DNA of 64,000 nucleotides from Brasenia schreberi (lineage: Eukaryota; Streptophyta; Magnoliopsida; Nymphaeales; Cabombaceae): NCBI GenBank assembly GCA_036023115.1, contig JAYKKT010000080.1, forward strand, positions 7,577,501 through 7,641,500. The letters are read 5' to 3'. How positions within the stretch are numbered: position 1 is the first letter of the stretch; every line of letters begins with the position of its first letter. The notes beneath the pieces are model-generated. The model had not been told where the DNA came from. It was given only the letters and a program-made list of their open reading frames with translations, and ran no database searches. Shown here piece by piece: positions 25,930-39,454 of the stretch. Both the position numbers and the translations under genes were made by a program.

Positions 25930-28041
25930 TGTAAACACCCCAAAATGTTTTGCAAAAACATATTCAAACTTGTTTTGAAACAGTAGGTTGGTTTTGAAAA
26001 ATTCATGATTTAAATACGACCTATGAATTTCATAAAATATCAAAAACAAAGATTTTGAAATTAAAAGTTTTAAGTTTTTAAATCTAGTTTTAAAAATGTA
26101 AACAAAGATAAAATTAGGATTAGTTCAAAAGAGGACGAGGAGGAAAGTTGCAAAATCCCGCTGATGATCCTAGAAGAAGGCACGATCTCAGGGCCAAAAC
26201 AAAATCGAAGCATCCCAATCCGATCTCAAAGTGGCAAGAAGAAGACAAGGAGCGAGCTTATGCACCAAATGTGGACCAAGACGAAGGACCTAGTTTTGAA
26301 CGGGCTAGGGAAGTTGAAGCCAAGATGGTTATGTTGAATCAAGAGCCTAAGACTAAGGGCTAAGACTCGAGCCACACTCAAAGACGAACAAGTTTATTCA
26401 AACTAATATATGGGCTAGCCTAAAGCAAGGGTTCAAGAAGATCAGGTCATGAACTAAAGGAGGACCAAAGACATGAACCAAGCAAAGCCACAACTCCATC
26501 AAATATGGCACCAAAGGCTACCCCAAAGAGAACCTAGCCAGCTGAACCAAAGCCAGTCGATTGCACTTAACCGCATCATGCAAGATTGAGCCACTTGACC
26601 GCCTCATGCTAGACCGAGCCACTTGGCCAACCTAGCCACATGGGACTGGGTTTGCTTTGACCAAATGGGATCACCATAAGCCCATGTGAAGAGGTTTTGG
26701 TCCAACCAAGAATTGGGTCAAGAGTTAGCTCCAAAAGACTCATTCAAGCCCAATTCGAGATCCACAAAAAGCCTATAAAAAGGCACCTTGGGGGGCTATT
26801 TTCCAACATTGAGGAAAGAGGGAAAAGAGCCTAAGAGAGAGAGAGGAAGAGCAGAAGCAAGAGAGGGAGAGAAAGAGAAAGAGAGAGAGAGGAAGGAGAC
26901 ATCTCCTCCAAGATCCTCCTCATCCGGTGCCAAGGAAGGTATGATTGTAAGGTTTATTTCTTATCCCTTAGTTAATTTAATCTCTCCTTATTCTCATTCA
27001 ATTAAAATGGGTTGTATTAATGGAGCAATTGTCTCCCCCATAATGTAATAGCTAGTGATGTTGTCCATTTCATTTCTTTACATTCATGCCTATTATATGT
27101 TTGATCTCAAGTTTTCTTCGCCTCTCTATGGTTAAGCTATAAATATATTTCAATTCAGTCATTTACTTTAAGTTTGTTGTGATTAGTCTTTTAATTTTGG
27201 ACGGAATGCATTCATGTATGTTTTAAACACAAAAATTTGTTTTAAGCATCATACATTCGTCTAATGTTTTATTTTTCATTTTCATTTCTCTTTTCTATAT
27301 GATTTAAAATTTGGTACATCAAATCCTCACACATAAACTCACATATGATACAATTTTTAAGAATTTTAGGGTTGTACAACCATGTAATTAAAATTGGGGA
27401 AGATTGCAAAAATCCATAGTTAAATCTATCAAACTTATGTTTCTTATAACAAAGCTTAGGTTATCATCCATAACTCTAGCTGTAGTGAACCAATTCCAGT
27501 GAAACATATCTCATTGAAAAGCTAATATCCATAACTTTCTAACAAAACCAAGTTCATAAAGATTGGAGCTTTGTGCACCGAGATACATATATTTCTTTAA
27601 ACATCTATATTTCTTTAACATATCAGTTCTGAATGCCTGAGCAAAATCACATTCTTGATTTAATTTTATACAGTGATTGTTTAGAAAAATTCAAAAACAA
27701 GTTCTTAAAACAGAACGAGTTTATGTTTTTCAAAACTTTGAAATTTTTTTTTTCATATGCTAAGTGCATGTTTTTGGTTGATTGAAGTTGATTCAAAAGT
27801 GAATTTTGAAAATGCACCTTGTTTAAATCAATCCACAAAGCGTCTATGCTAACCTTTGAGCACCGGTTCAAGAAGGCCTAAGACGAAAATATCTCACTTC
27901 CCCACAATCGCTACACGAAGTCAGAAAATCAATCTTTGCTACTTTAAGCAAACTAGCTGGCACGCTCGCGCAAATGACGTATATTGAAAACTTATTTGAA
28001 GTGTCTACATAGACTTTGAAATAAAAAATTTCACATCTATA
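25930..28041 (+). mobile_element. Long LTR (copy B)
   Basis: Starts TGtaaacaccccaaaa and ends cacatcta with TA where CA is expected. TATA box tataaaaa at 26774, then ggcaccttggggggc and an imperfect GA tract (26836-26892). The last two thirds resemble LTRs C and D; the first 200 bp resemble A rather than C or D. Protein-like reading frames inside it are fortuitous. Confidence 0.7.
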
Positions 28042-30269
28042 AGCACTACTTCACACACTTCGGAGGTTTTTCCTCCTAAAGAAACAATCACAAAGAATGA
28101 GTGTTGCACACACACAGGCTTGAAAGACGAAATTCAAGACCTACAAAAGCAACGTGAGCTCAAAGACACACAAGAGCTCGAGCCATTTTGGGATGCCAAC
28201 AAGGAAGTTTGTTCTCACCATGCAAAGGTAGTAAAGCTCGAGAAAGATATGCCTGAAACTCACTCTCCCCAAACTCCCTACTCGATCATTTCCTTCTTAG
28301 TGTAGGATCGATAAACCATTCATATGTATTTCATGTATCAAATCACACTCATGCACCCACAACCCCACCAAATGATGTCAAGGACGTGGATTTTCAAGGT
28401 GCGCCGAATGTCCCGCACAAATAAAAAGAATTTCAAAATGAAAAACAAAAAAAAAAGAAAATTCATAATATGATAGACATGGTTACTCCTAAGGTTTATA
28501 TCGACATCCAAGCTACACCTAACTCTACCATGTATAAATAAATCTCTTTGAGCCTATATTTGTCTCATAAATCCAAGCCTATAGCCATGACTTCCCTGAA
28601 TATCCCTAAACCAACCAAGGGACCAACCATGGTTTCCCTTGGAATCCATACCTTTTCACTTCGCAAGGGATCAAACATGCTCTCCTTTAGCAATATAAAT
28701 TCAAACCTGTAGGGATACATTGGGTTGTACCTAGGATCAATCCCAAACTATCTAAAGTCACATGTATCCTAGAGGCACCTGAGTCAAACTCTTCCATCTC
28801 TCAAGCCATCCACCTCCTAGACACACTAAAGAAAACTCGAGTATATAACCATATTATGGACGATACATTATTCTAAGGTCATTCCTTTTATCAAATTTTT
28901 TCAAAACTTAAAAAGCCTTGGAATATGTTATTGAACATGGGGTATATACCATACCAGGGTCTAAGAGCCAAAAACCAAGGTACGTTAGAACCCGTCCTAC
29001 CTCCATCAAACTTGGGTCGACATGTATTAGGATACACCCCATCTATACCCTTTGAGCCACCACCTATGACCAATTGGGTCAAGGGTGCTTTAGAGCCAAC
29101 TTAAATCGAAACCTATGACTTAGACCGCTTGTTTAGAGTCTAATTCATGGTGTTTTCTTTGTAGGTTTTATGGAAAACCCCTTTTTAGAAAAAATCTCAA
29201 AAAAAAGTATATTTGAAAAAACCAAAAAAATCTAGAAGATTTCAAAAACCCAAAAACATTAGAAAAATCTGAAAATTTCAAAAAGAAAGTCTTTTATGTT
29301 CATTCTTCTAGATTTGTTTGGAAAAATCCAAAAAAAATAAAAAAGTTTAAAATCTCAAAAATTTTGGTTTTCAAAACAGTTTACAAATTTCAAAATCGGT
29401 TTTGACAAAACCCATTTACATTATTCACCCCTAGGGGCACATTGGGTTGCACCTAAGATTCATCCCAAGAACACCCTCCAAACCACACCTCGGGTGCACA
29501 TCCTTGATGCACCCGAACCCCCAGATCTGTCTTGGACATAATTCTAAGTCTGGGTTTTGTATATATTGTATAGGTTATTCCTAAAATCCAAAAAAAACTG
29601 AAAAAAAAAAACCAAAAATACAAAAAATTTCAAAACAAAAAAGAGAAAAATTAAAACCATTTTTTTAAAAAAAAATTATCAATTCCCTTGGAGATGATTT
29701 GAGTGATGTCAATTTACATGAACTTCCTCAAAATCAAGAAAATCATGGGTAAGATCATATCATGCATATTCCTAAGTCATGCTGAAAATCAAGATCATGC
29801 ATGTATGAATCATTCATTCATCACACTAAATATCATCCATCACAAAACACAATAGGGTCAGCCATAGTATGAATGCTCATGCCATCTCCACCAAACTAAG
29901 GGCATGTAGAATCCATTCCCTAAACACATTTCAATGAGACTTAACACATTCATCATTTCATAAAGCATGTATCTCCATCATCTCATATGGAATATATTTT
30001 ATATGTCATGCATTTTATGTACATCATTCACCCACAAGAAGCTCACATCCTCTTGGAAGGTGGCAACCCAAGTGAGAATGTCCCCATGTCATAAAAGGGC
30101 TAAAAAACTCGATCATGAATATTGGCTAATTGATGCCTAGGGAAGAAACTTGGTAGACTCTATCAATGCTCAAAAAGATATTTAGTGTCTACAACAAATT
30201 CTTTTGAAATGATTTTAAAAAATGGTTCTTTAATTTCTTGAAGAAGGGACTAAGTTAAATATATGCCTT
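28042..30269 (+). mobile_element. Non-coding gypsy internal region with a decayed integrase tail
   Basis: A-rich sequence with many short aaaaatccaaaaa words and no long ORF. At 30050-30190 the decayed reading YWLIDA..GRNLVDSINAQ corresponds to the integrase tail (LIDVEGINLVDPINAQ) at 22270-22330. I see no gag, protease or RT. No primer-binding site is evident after LTR B. Confidence 0.55.
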
Positions 30270-31375
30270 TTAACTAGGGATTGATGCTTTATGTAAAGTG
30301 GAGTGTTTTCAAAATCATAAAATGACATTTCAAAAGTCCTTTTACAAGATAGGATATAGTTCAAAATAGTAAAATATTTTCAAATTGTATGTGTTATTAT
30401 GAAATAGGTCATACTTGATTAGACCAAGTATTTAAAGGGATAAGTTGTTTTCCCACTTCATTCTCTCCAAAAAGGAAAATCGACAAAAAGTCAAAATGAA
30501 AAAAAGGAAAGAAAATAAACCTCCAATATAGAGGTCTTCCTAAAACGAAAAAGAAAAAAACAAAAAGCCTTTAATATAAAGGTTCCCTTTGAAAGAAAAG
30601 AAAAGAAAAAAAAAGTCAAAGCTCAAAAGAGTAATTTTCCATTAAAAATCTCTTTTCCTTATACCACGGGACGCTTCAGAAGGGACCATGGAAATTCTTC
30701 CCCCATTTCCCTACAGTTTATCCCAAAAGAAAAAAGATTGTAATTATGATCCTAAAATAGGAATAAAACCTACCAATTTGGATCTCATTTTGTTTGAGGA
30801 TTAGGCCTTGTAGTGTGGAAAATGGAGTTTTGAAATGTTGTTAAGTTTTTCCATCTATAAAGAGCTCTACCAAGTAATTTTGTATTAAAACCAAAGTTAA
30901 GGGAAATATAGGAAAGGAAAGTCTCTTTTGATAGAAATAAAAAGAAAGTATCAATTTTAAAATGATTTTTACAAAACTCAAGATATCAAGAAAATGAACA
31001 TGGAAGCCATCCCACTTAGGGCAACAAACTTTCATGGGATCTCATCTAAATAAATTGTGGAGATCACCAAATATACATTATTCATCCATTACATACGTCT
31101 CATGCCCATGTGCATTCATAGATAGTCTTATGAATATATGATCCTTGCATTGATCGACTACCATGCATATTGAGTCACCCTTGCTAGAAATCTTCTTTCA
31201 TTGGAATTAGGATAACCAAAGTCCAAGGAATGAATCCCTTAACAAAAATGGAAAAGTTCTTGAAATCCTAATTCAACTCAAATCAACTCTTGCATTAAAA
31301 AAAATACAATTTTTTATGGGTGTTATTCTTTGTTATTAACCAAATAAATATGAATTAATGCTAAAGAGGGGCATC
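30270..31375 (+). mobile_element. Gypsy 3' internal non-coding region preceding LTR C
   Basis: Homologous along its length to 24803-25929 (see that entry) and ending aaagaggggcat directly before LTR C. Confidence 0.7.
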
Positions 31376-31799
31376 TATAGTCACCAATTTTTTTTTCAAA
31401 AGATTTGATATTTTAAAAATTTTACCTTTTTAAGAAAAAATTACGATTTTGGGTCTTTTAAGGGTTTTTAAATAAAGACACCTTAAATGAACTCATTTCC
31501 ATACCAAAATTTCTTGACAGCTTCAAAATAAGGATAAATTGCACCCCTCTCAAAAAATCCAATTTTGACAAAGAGCCAAAAAATAACTACTTTGCCCTTA
31601 AGTCCAAATTGGCAGGATTATACTTTTTCAAATGATTTTCTTCGAAGAAGATATTTTCAAATAATTTTTTTCAAAGAGACAAATGAAAATGAGACATTGG
31701 GAACCAAACTAAAAAATGTTTGCAAAATATCAAATTTACCAAAAACCTTTGAAATTCAAATTCGGCTTCAAAAATTCACTTGCTTGAGGATAGTGCTAC

Positions 31800-31945
31800 T
31801 CTAGGACCCTACACCCATGAAAAGGTTAAAGCGATCCAAAACTCTACACCCAAGGGTTAAAGAGGTTTGAGTCCCTACACCCATCGAAAGAGTTAAAGTG
31901 GTATGATACCCTACACTCAAGAAAGGGTTAAAGTGGTTGAAACGA
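31800..31945. repeat. Minisatellite in LTR C
   Basis: About four loose copies of a unit like ccctacacccatgaaagggt plus taaagtggt. The same unit is amplified at 37165-37325 in LTR D. Confidence 0.7.
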
Positions 31946-32755
31946 TAAAGACTAACTCACGGAGTGAAAGCAGGTCACCCATGCAAACAAAAAGTGGGAA
32001 TAAAACTCAGTTATTTAAAAAAAAAAATACTTGAAGATTTGATAAAACTCGATATTTTCAAATATATTTCAAATAAAATAATTTCAAATAGTGAAAAGAA
32101 ATAATTGAAACCATGAATCTGAAATCAAGTGCATGATTCAAGTCTGATTAAAGGACAAAGCTACGAATAAAATCAAAGCGGGATCGAGTGAAACATCCCA
32201 ATCCGATCTCGAAGCAAAAACAAGAATGTGGACCAAGATAAAGGACCCAAGGCTCGAACGGGCTAAGAAAGTTGAAACCAAGATCGGCTACGCCAAATTA
32301 AGAGCCTAAAACCAAGGGCAAAGACTCGATTTATACGCAATGACGAACAAGTTGATTTAAACTAAGTCATAGACTAAAGGAGGATCAAAGACATGGATCA
32401 AGCCAAGCCACGACTCCATCAAATATGACACCAAAGGTTGCTCCAAATTGAACTTAGCCGGCTGCACCAAGGCCAACCGATTGCACCCGACTACACCAAG
32501 GCTAACTGAACCCATTTGACCCCATCATGCTAGACCAAGCCACTTGGCTGACCTAGCCACATGGGGTTGGGCCTGTCTTAACCAAAAGGGACCATCATAA
32601 GCCCACGTGAAGGCTTTGGGTCCAACCAAGAGTTGGATGAAGAGAGGGGATCCAAAAGCTCATCCAACCCAAAACCATGAAAGGCTCTAGGCCTTCCCCC
32701 ATTGAGGCCTATAAAAAGGCACCTTGGGGGCTGATTTTCAGCATTGGAGGAGGTG

Positions 32756-32758
<3 letters not shown>

Positions 32759-32824
<66 letters not shown>
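32759..32824. repeat. (GA)n microsatellite in LTR C leader
   Basis: About 33 GA units downstream of the LTR TATA box. LTRs B and D have shorter, interrupted GA tracts in the same place. Confidence 0.95.
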
Positions 32825-32829
<5 letters not shown>

Positions 32830-35344
32830 AAGGAGAGGAAGAAGGAGTCGTCTCCTCAAAGATCCTCCACGTCCAATGCCAAGGAAGGTCTGATTGCAAG
32901 GTTTATCTCTTATCCCTCATTTACTTTAATCTCTCCTTACTCCCATTCAATTAAAAAAGGTTGTATTAATGGAGCAATTATCTCTCCCATGATGTAATAG
33001 CTAGTGATGTTGTCCACTTCATTTCTTTACATTCACGCCCATTACATGTTTGATTTCAAGTTTCTCTTACCTCTATATACGATATACTCTCTTATATCTT
33101 CTAATCCCCTCTATGCTTAAGCTACATTTACTTTAAAATTGTTGTTATTAGTCTTTTAATTCAGACGAAATTTATTCATGTATATTTTAAACATGAAAAA
33201 CTGTTTTCAGCAATATACATTCGTCTAATGTTTTATTTTTTATTTTCGTCTCTCTACTTCAAATGATCTGAAATTTGGTACACTGAATCCTCATACACAA
33301 GACCACATATGATAAACCTTTCAAGAATTTTAGGGTCGTACACTCATGTAATTAAAATTGGGGAATATTAGAAAAATCCATAGTTCAATTTGTCAAATCT
33401 CTATTTCCTACAACAAAGCTTGGGTTATCATCCCATAACTCTATTTGTAGTGAACAAATTTTAGTTAAATGTCTCATTAAAAATCTGACATCCATAGATT
33501 TCCAACAACACCAAGTTCATAAAGATTGGAGCTTTGTAAACTGAGATGCAGACATTTCTTAAACCTCTATATTTCTATAACATCAGTTTCGAATGCTTGA
33601 GAAGAGACACATTATTGATTTAATTCTATACAATCACATCACAAAAAATAGAATAAAAATAGTTCTACAATATTAATATTTATATTTACTCACTGTAAAA
33701 TTTTTGTGAATTTTAGAGATTCTGAAATTGTTCATAAAAATCTAAAACAAGTTCTGAAAACATAACCAATTTCTGTTTTTCACAACTTTGAAAATTTTCC
33801 TTTCATAAGCAAAGTGCACGGTTTTGGTTGATTCAAGTTGATTCGAAAGTGAATTTTGAAGACGCACCTTCTTCAAATCAATCCTCAAAGAGTCTAGGTT
33901 GACCCTTGAGCATCGGTTGAAGAAGGCCTAAGATAAAAAAATCTCACTTCCCCACAATCGCTACACGAAGTCAAAAAATCAATCTTTGCTAGTTTAAGCA
34001 AACTAGCTAGTACTTCCACACAAACGACGTAGATTGAAAACTTATTTCAAGTCTCTACATAGACTTTGGAGTAAAATTTTAATATCATAAAAATAGAGAA
34101 AAAGTGATTTTCAAAATTTCTAAAAATCAAATGAATGCTTATAGGATAAAAATAAATGGTTTGGTTCCTAGTTCCTAGCTAAGAACTAAACCATTAAAGT
34201 TAACCCTACAACTAAAACACCCCCTCCTGCCCCTATTCTATTTAGAATTCACTTGAAATTGTGTTAACCAGAATCATAGGGCACAATTGAAAGCAAAACA
34301 GCCAGCCGCCACATGTTAAATCTGTCTCTCTCTCATTGATTTGGTGCTATTCATAGAATCCTTAATTTGGAAGCCAAAAGTGTAGGTATACCCTTTCTAT
34401 TTACTTCTTTTTGTCGTCTTAACGTTAGTTTCTCGTAAATTTTAGGATGTTTTGAATCTTGATGATTATGGATGATTATCATGTGATTTTCTTGGTATCA
34501 TTGTTTTTGGCTTTTAGGATTCAAGAGATTTTAGGGCTTCATTGTTTCTTTTACTATTGATGATAGGGTTTGAAATTAATGCTCTCTCTTTCTCTTTTTG
34601 TTTCCACTCTTAATTTTATGGGTTGAAGACTTGAAGTGCTTATGCCGGGGATTGATATTTCAGCTATTATATATTTTCTCTCTACCCTCATTTTTATGTT
34701 GTTTTGATAATTAGTATTGTAACTATTGTTCGTTGGGTAGGGGGTCTACTCCCAATTATATGATTATAGATTTCTTGGTCTCACCCACTTCAAATTTTTC
34801 TTTTTATTTCTGCTCTTAGTTTTGTGGATTGAAGGACTTAAAGTGTTCATATTGGGGATTGACATTTCAGCTATTATTTCTTTTCTCCATACTCTACTTT
34901 TTGCTTCATGAGCTTGTAGATTTTAGGTCTCAAAAATCAACATTTAGGGTATTGGTCTTTGATGGCTGACAATTATGCATAATTTGTTTGTAGAATAACT
35001 TGCTTGTGTGGTATTCTTGGCTATAAGTATTTTTTTTGAAATGAGAATTTTGTAAATAGTACTCTCATATGGTGATCACATGTTGCTTATGAGGTTGAGG
35101 AGGAGCTTTGATTGGTCTTTGTAGTTTAATGATTATTTACAAAATACTTTGCGGCATTCGGGTTGCTTATGAAGGTCAAACATTTATAGTTTTGTTGTTT
35201 GTAGAGTGAAAGTTTTTGCTTCTTTTTAGATAATTTTGTTAATGTTTTTTGAGAAAAATATACTCTTTCTATGCTTATATAATGGATAGTAATATATTGA
35301 ATTGTCAATACTTCATGTGACATTTTTATCATTACCTTCTTTAG

Positions 35345-36700
35345 ATGGGAAATCAAGATGAAAATGACATGATTTATAATGCTGAAATTGAAGATGTGGA
35401 GGCACTTCATCCTAAGTTTGTTCATAGCTCATCAAATATGAGTAAAAGGAAACCTTCAAGAGAAAGTTCAAGGGTTTGGAATCGTTTTAGTTAAGAAAAT
35501 GTTGCTAATGAAGTGTTATTAAAATGCTATTATAATTATTGTGGTGGATGTTATTGCTGTGACTCAAAATCAGGGTCTAGTTCTAAGTAAAAACACAATG
35601 TAAGAAATCCCCATTATATAAGAGGTTTATGGTAACGAATCAACAAACTCTTGATTTTTAGAAGGTAACCTCTATGGATGGAAGTGAAAATAGTGGAAAA
35701 AACTTTTTACATGGTTTTGACAACCCATTTTATTGATGAAAATTGAAATTAGCAAAAGAGAATCATTAATTTTTGTCAAGTGATCAATCATGAAGGGAAA
35801 ACAATTAACAATCTCATTAAATCTTGTTTGCTTGAATGGGGCATTGAGGAAATTCTTTGACTCTAGATAATACACTTCTAATGATATTGCTCTTACTTTT
35901 ATAAAGAAAAAAGTAAATACTTGGGAAAAAGATGTTTTGCTCATATACTTACTTTAATTATGTCTGAGGGTATGAAAGATCTTGACACATCTATTACTAG
36001 CATCTGTAATGCAGTCAAATATGTGATGTCTTGCCCATTATGGTTGAAAATATTTAGGGAGTATGTTGAGGTGGAGAAGCTTTCCACTAGAGGTCGTGTA
36101 TCACTTTAAATTAAGACTAGGTAGAATTCTACCTACTTAATGTTGAACTTGGAATTAAAATTTGGATGAGCATTTGAAAGATTGGAAGAAAATAATAAAC
36201 AATACCTTTCTTATTTCTTAGAGAATGATAAAAAGATTGGACCACATAAGAAAGAAAATTAAGATAATGCTAACATTTTTGTGAAGTTTCTAACTATTTT
36301 TTATGGGATGACTTTGAGCTTTTCAGGTTCTACCTATATCACTATCAATAACTTTTTCCGTGGGTATTAACTTTAGTGCTATTTATGAAAAAACAGTGAA
36401 TTATCAATTGCGTGCATATGTATATGGGGTTTTGATAAATTTCTATGAAGATTATAAGAAAAAGCATGGAGGTGAAGAAGGATATCACAAGGTATTAACC
36501 CATTTCTAACAAATGAATAAGATAATGCACCACAAGATTCTCACTCTCTTCGAATGAATATGTTTAGACAATATATGAAAAACAAGGATGCAAAGGAATA
36601 TAAGTTTGAGGTTGAGAAATACTTGGCAGAGGAAGTAAAGGAGGAATGTGATGATTTTGATAATATTAAGTTGGTGAACATCAAATTCAAATAGATATAA
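35345..36700 (+). pseudogene. hAT-family transposase remnant
   Basis: With stops and frameshifts the plus strand reads MGNQDENDM, then SRVWNRF, then CYYNYCGGCYCCD (BED zinc-finger position), then LTFIKKKVNTWEK and CFAHILTLIMSEGMKDLDTS followed by ITSICNAVKYV, the conserved CAHILNL block of plant hAT transposases. Next come YLSYFLEND, ANIFVKFL and SGSTYI, and finally EKYLAEEVKEECDDFDNIK at about 36610-36670. In plant hATs that segment immediately precedes the WW and dimerisation (hATC) region, which is missing because LTR D begins at 36718. 34091-35344 upstream is AT-rich and could be the element's 5' non-coding part; I could not define its terminal repeats. Confidence 0.75.
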
Positions 36701-37164
36701 AATAATAAGAATGATAGTATAAACACCCAAAATAATTTCAAAATAATTTTTTTCATCTTTTAGAAATTTTGCTTTTTTTGACACCTTTAGGACTTTTAAG
36801 AGTTTTTCAAATAAAAATACCTTAAACGAAGTTATTTCCACTACAAAATTTTCTAACAACCTCAAAATGATGATATATTTCATCCTCTCAAAAAAAAATT
36901 AAAATTGGACAAAAGTTTATAAAAATAACTATTTTGCCCTCATGACCAAATTGGTAGGATTCTACCTTTTCAAATGATTTCCTTCAAAGAAATGATGACT
37001 TCAAACAAGTCTTTTTATATAAACAAATGAAAATGAGAACATTGAGAATCAAACCCAAAAATGTTTGCAAATTTATAAATTTACAAAATTCCAAAAACCT
37101 TGACATTTAAATTAAATTCAAACCAGACCTCAAAAATTTGCTCGATCGAGAATAGTCTCATTCC

Positions 37165-37325
37165 GAGTGGTTTGATACCCTATACCCATTAAAGTGGTTA
37201 AAGTGGTTTGATACCCTACACCCGTTAAAGTGGTTCGATAACCTACACCCGTTGAAGTAGTTCGATACCCTACACCCGTTGAAGTGGTTAAAGTGGTTTG
37301 ATACCTTATACCCATGAAAATGGTT
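37165..37325. repeat. Minisatellite in LTR D, about 27-bp unit
   Basis: Five copies of a unit like gttcgataccctacacccgt plus tgaagtg. It encodes a meaningless Thr/Gly repeat on the minus strand. Confidence 0.85.
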
Positions 37326-37649
37326 AAATAGTCAAGGTAGTTATAGATTGACTCATGAAGAGAAAGTAGGTCACCCTTATAAATAGAAACTGGGAATGAA
37401 ACTCAGTGTTCTCTAAAAATAATATTTGAAGATTTCATTAAATTTGATGTTTTTAAATATAAAAATAATTTTCTTTATATAAAGTATTTGAAACCATACC
37501 TGCCATATATAAAACTCGGACCACAAGGAGACAAATTCTCTAGAAAAAGGAGGTGGCATGAACCAAAAAGGCAACAATCACGCACCTACCAATTTCAATA
37601 TTATTGGGTAAGGTAACCTATCATTTTTAGTTTTAGGTATTAGAAAGGA

Positions 37650-37800
37650 AGGTTGGCATTCAAAAAAGAAAAGTTAACATTGAAGAAGGAAATTCAGTGT
37701 CAAGAAAGGAAGGTCGGTATAAAAAAAGGACGATCGATATCAAAAAAGGAAAGTCAACGTTAAAGAAGGAAGGTCAACATTTAGGAAAGAAAGTCGTTGT
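37650..37800. repeat. Second minisatellite in LTR D, about 20-bp unit
   Basis: Repeated units resembling aaagaaggaaagtcaacatt with drift (ggtcggta, gatcgata, gtcaacgt, gtcaacat, gtcgttgt). Confidence 0.7.
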
Positions 37801-39454
37801 CATCCACGAAAAAGGAATGTGACCTTGATACACAATTTGGAAAGTCACTAAGGTATACAAGGCTGGCCAGTTTCATCAACACTTACCTGCCTAGTTCAAC
37901 ATCAAAGGATTAAGCAACTTACCATATCAAGCTTCATCAAATGATCAACTGTACTTATCATATCCAATGGAGCAAATTTTTTGCAAGAAGGGTCAGCATT
38001 TACTTTCCAATTTCAAACACCTTCAATAGGACAGGTTGCCTTACAAAAATTTACAGCAAAAAAGCAGCTCTTGGCCTATAAAAGGCCCCTTAAGGGGGCG
38101 GCAAACCATTAATCCGAGTTCAAGCAAGCAAGCCACAAATCGTCTAGCCATCAACGAAATTTGTGGCCAAGAGAGGGAGAGAAAGAGAGAAAGAAGAAGG
38201 GGAGGTTCGTCGCCACATGCTGTCAGCCCATCCTTTCACCACATGTTTGCTCTTCACTTATTTTTTTAATTATTATCTCTTCTTTTATTAATATTAATGG
38301 TATTATAATTAAGGAGCTCATGTCTCCATTATGATATGTTAATCAAGGTTCATATATTGCCCCGTCTCTTTTTCATTCATATGCTACTGATTATATGTTT
38401 TAATTTTGATTCTTTCTACTCCATAACATAATATAAGATTATAGACCTCTTAATCCCCCTATGCTCATGTAGTAATTAGAATTTTATTTATTTTGAATAG
38501 CTGTGGATTAATTTTAGTCCAGACAAAAACACACATGAATCCTGTAAAAATCAAAAACATGTTTTTTTGCACTCTATAAATGTTCGATAAATAATTTTTA
38601 TTTCATTATCCTCTACTCCAAATATTTCAAAATTTTGTTTGTCTAATCTGCACACCAACACACTTTTCATAAAATTTTCAAGAATTTTTCACTTGTAAAA
38701 CATCATAACTAAAATCAGAGAAGATCAAATAAAACTGGAATAGATTCTCTAAAACCAGAAGTTCTTGTAATAGAGGTTGGGTAATTATCTCATATCTTTG
38801 TATACAGTGAACCATTTTTATTGAAAATAATTTGTTGGAAAGCTAATGTTCATAGATTTTCAACAAGACTAAGTTCAAAGAAATTGTAGGTATGAGCATA
38901 AAGATACAATCGTTTTTCTATACCTCTAAGTTTATGGCACAGGTCAGTCTCAAATGTTTGAATGGGGTCTCTTCTCAGATTTAATTGAATAAATATACAA
39001 TATATAAAACAAAAATAAAAATAGTTTCTAAATTAGTACATTAAATTTTGTTTTCTGTAAAACATTTAGAATTTTTGGAGATTTAGAAGCTGTTCAAGAA
39101 AAATTAGAAACAAGTCTCTAGAAACATAAACAAGTTGTGTTTTTTTTCAAGACTTGGAATGTTTTCAAATTAAGAAGAAAATCATGGTTTTTGTCAAGTT
39201 TTTGGAATTGAAATTGGGTTTTGAAAATTTATTGGATCTCAAACGATTTTCAAAGCGTCTACGTTGACCCTTGAGGATCGGTTCAAAAAGGCCTACATCG
39301 TAAAAAATTCACTTGTCCACAATCGCTATACGAAGTCAGAAATGAATCTTTGTTAGTTTGAGCAAACTAGCTGGCACGCTCGTGCACACGACATAGTTTG
39401 AGAATTTTGTTGTAAGTCTCTAAATAGGCTTTGATATAAAAATTCATATCTACA

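Larger units (their letters stand above)
31376..34090 (+). mobile_element. Long LTR (copy C)
   Basis: Starts TAtagtcaccaa, where TG has become TA; the end is degraded near atatcata. TATA box tataaaaa at 32710, then ggcaccttgggggc and a pure (GA)n run (32759-32824). Its 5' 700 bp match LTR D, not A or B. Confidence 0.65.
36718..39454 (+). mobile_element. Long LTR (copy D), probably a 5' LTR
   Basis: Starts TAtaaacaccc and ends atatctaCA. TATA box tataaaa at 38077, followed by gccccttaaggggg and a GA-rich leader. Carries two minisatellites. It is followed directly by the gatttggcacgc(c/t)ggtggga signature found next to the 5' LTR of many plant gypsy elements, so it is more likely a 5' LTR than a solo LTR. 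Confidence 0.65.

Noticed and set aside
26148..27048. ORFs with Lys/Glu/Arg-rich products in LTR B, and the similar ones in LTR C (32578-32997)
   Set aside because: They fall within LTRs and run through GA tracts; no conservation of frame between the LTR copies.
37165..37325. CRISPR-like array
   Set aside because: Repeats are contiguous without unique spacers and lie inside a plant LTR.
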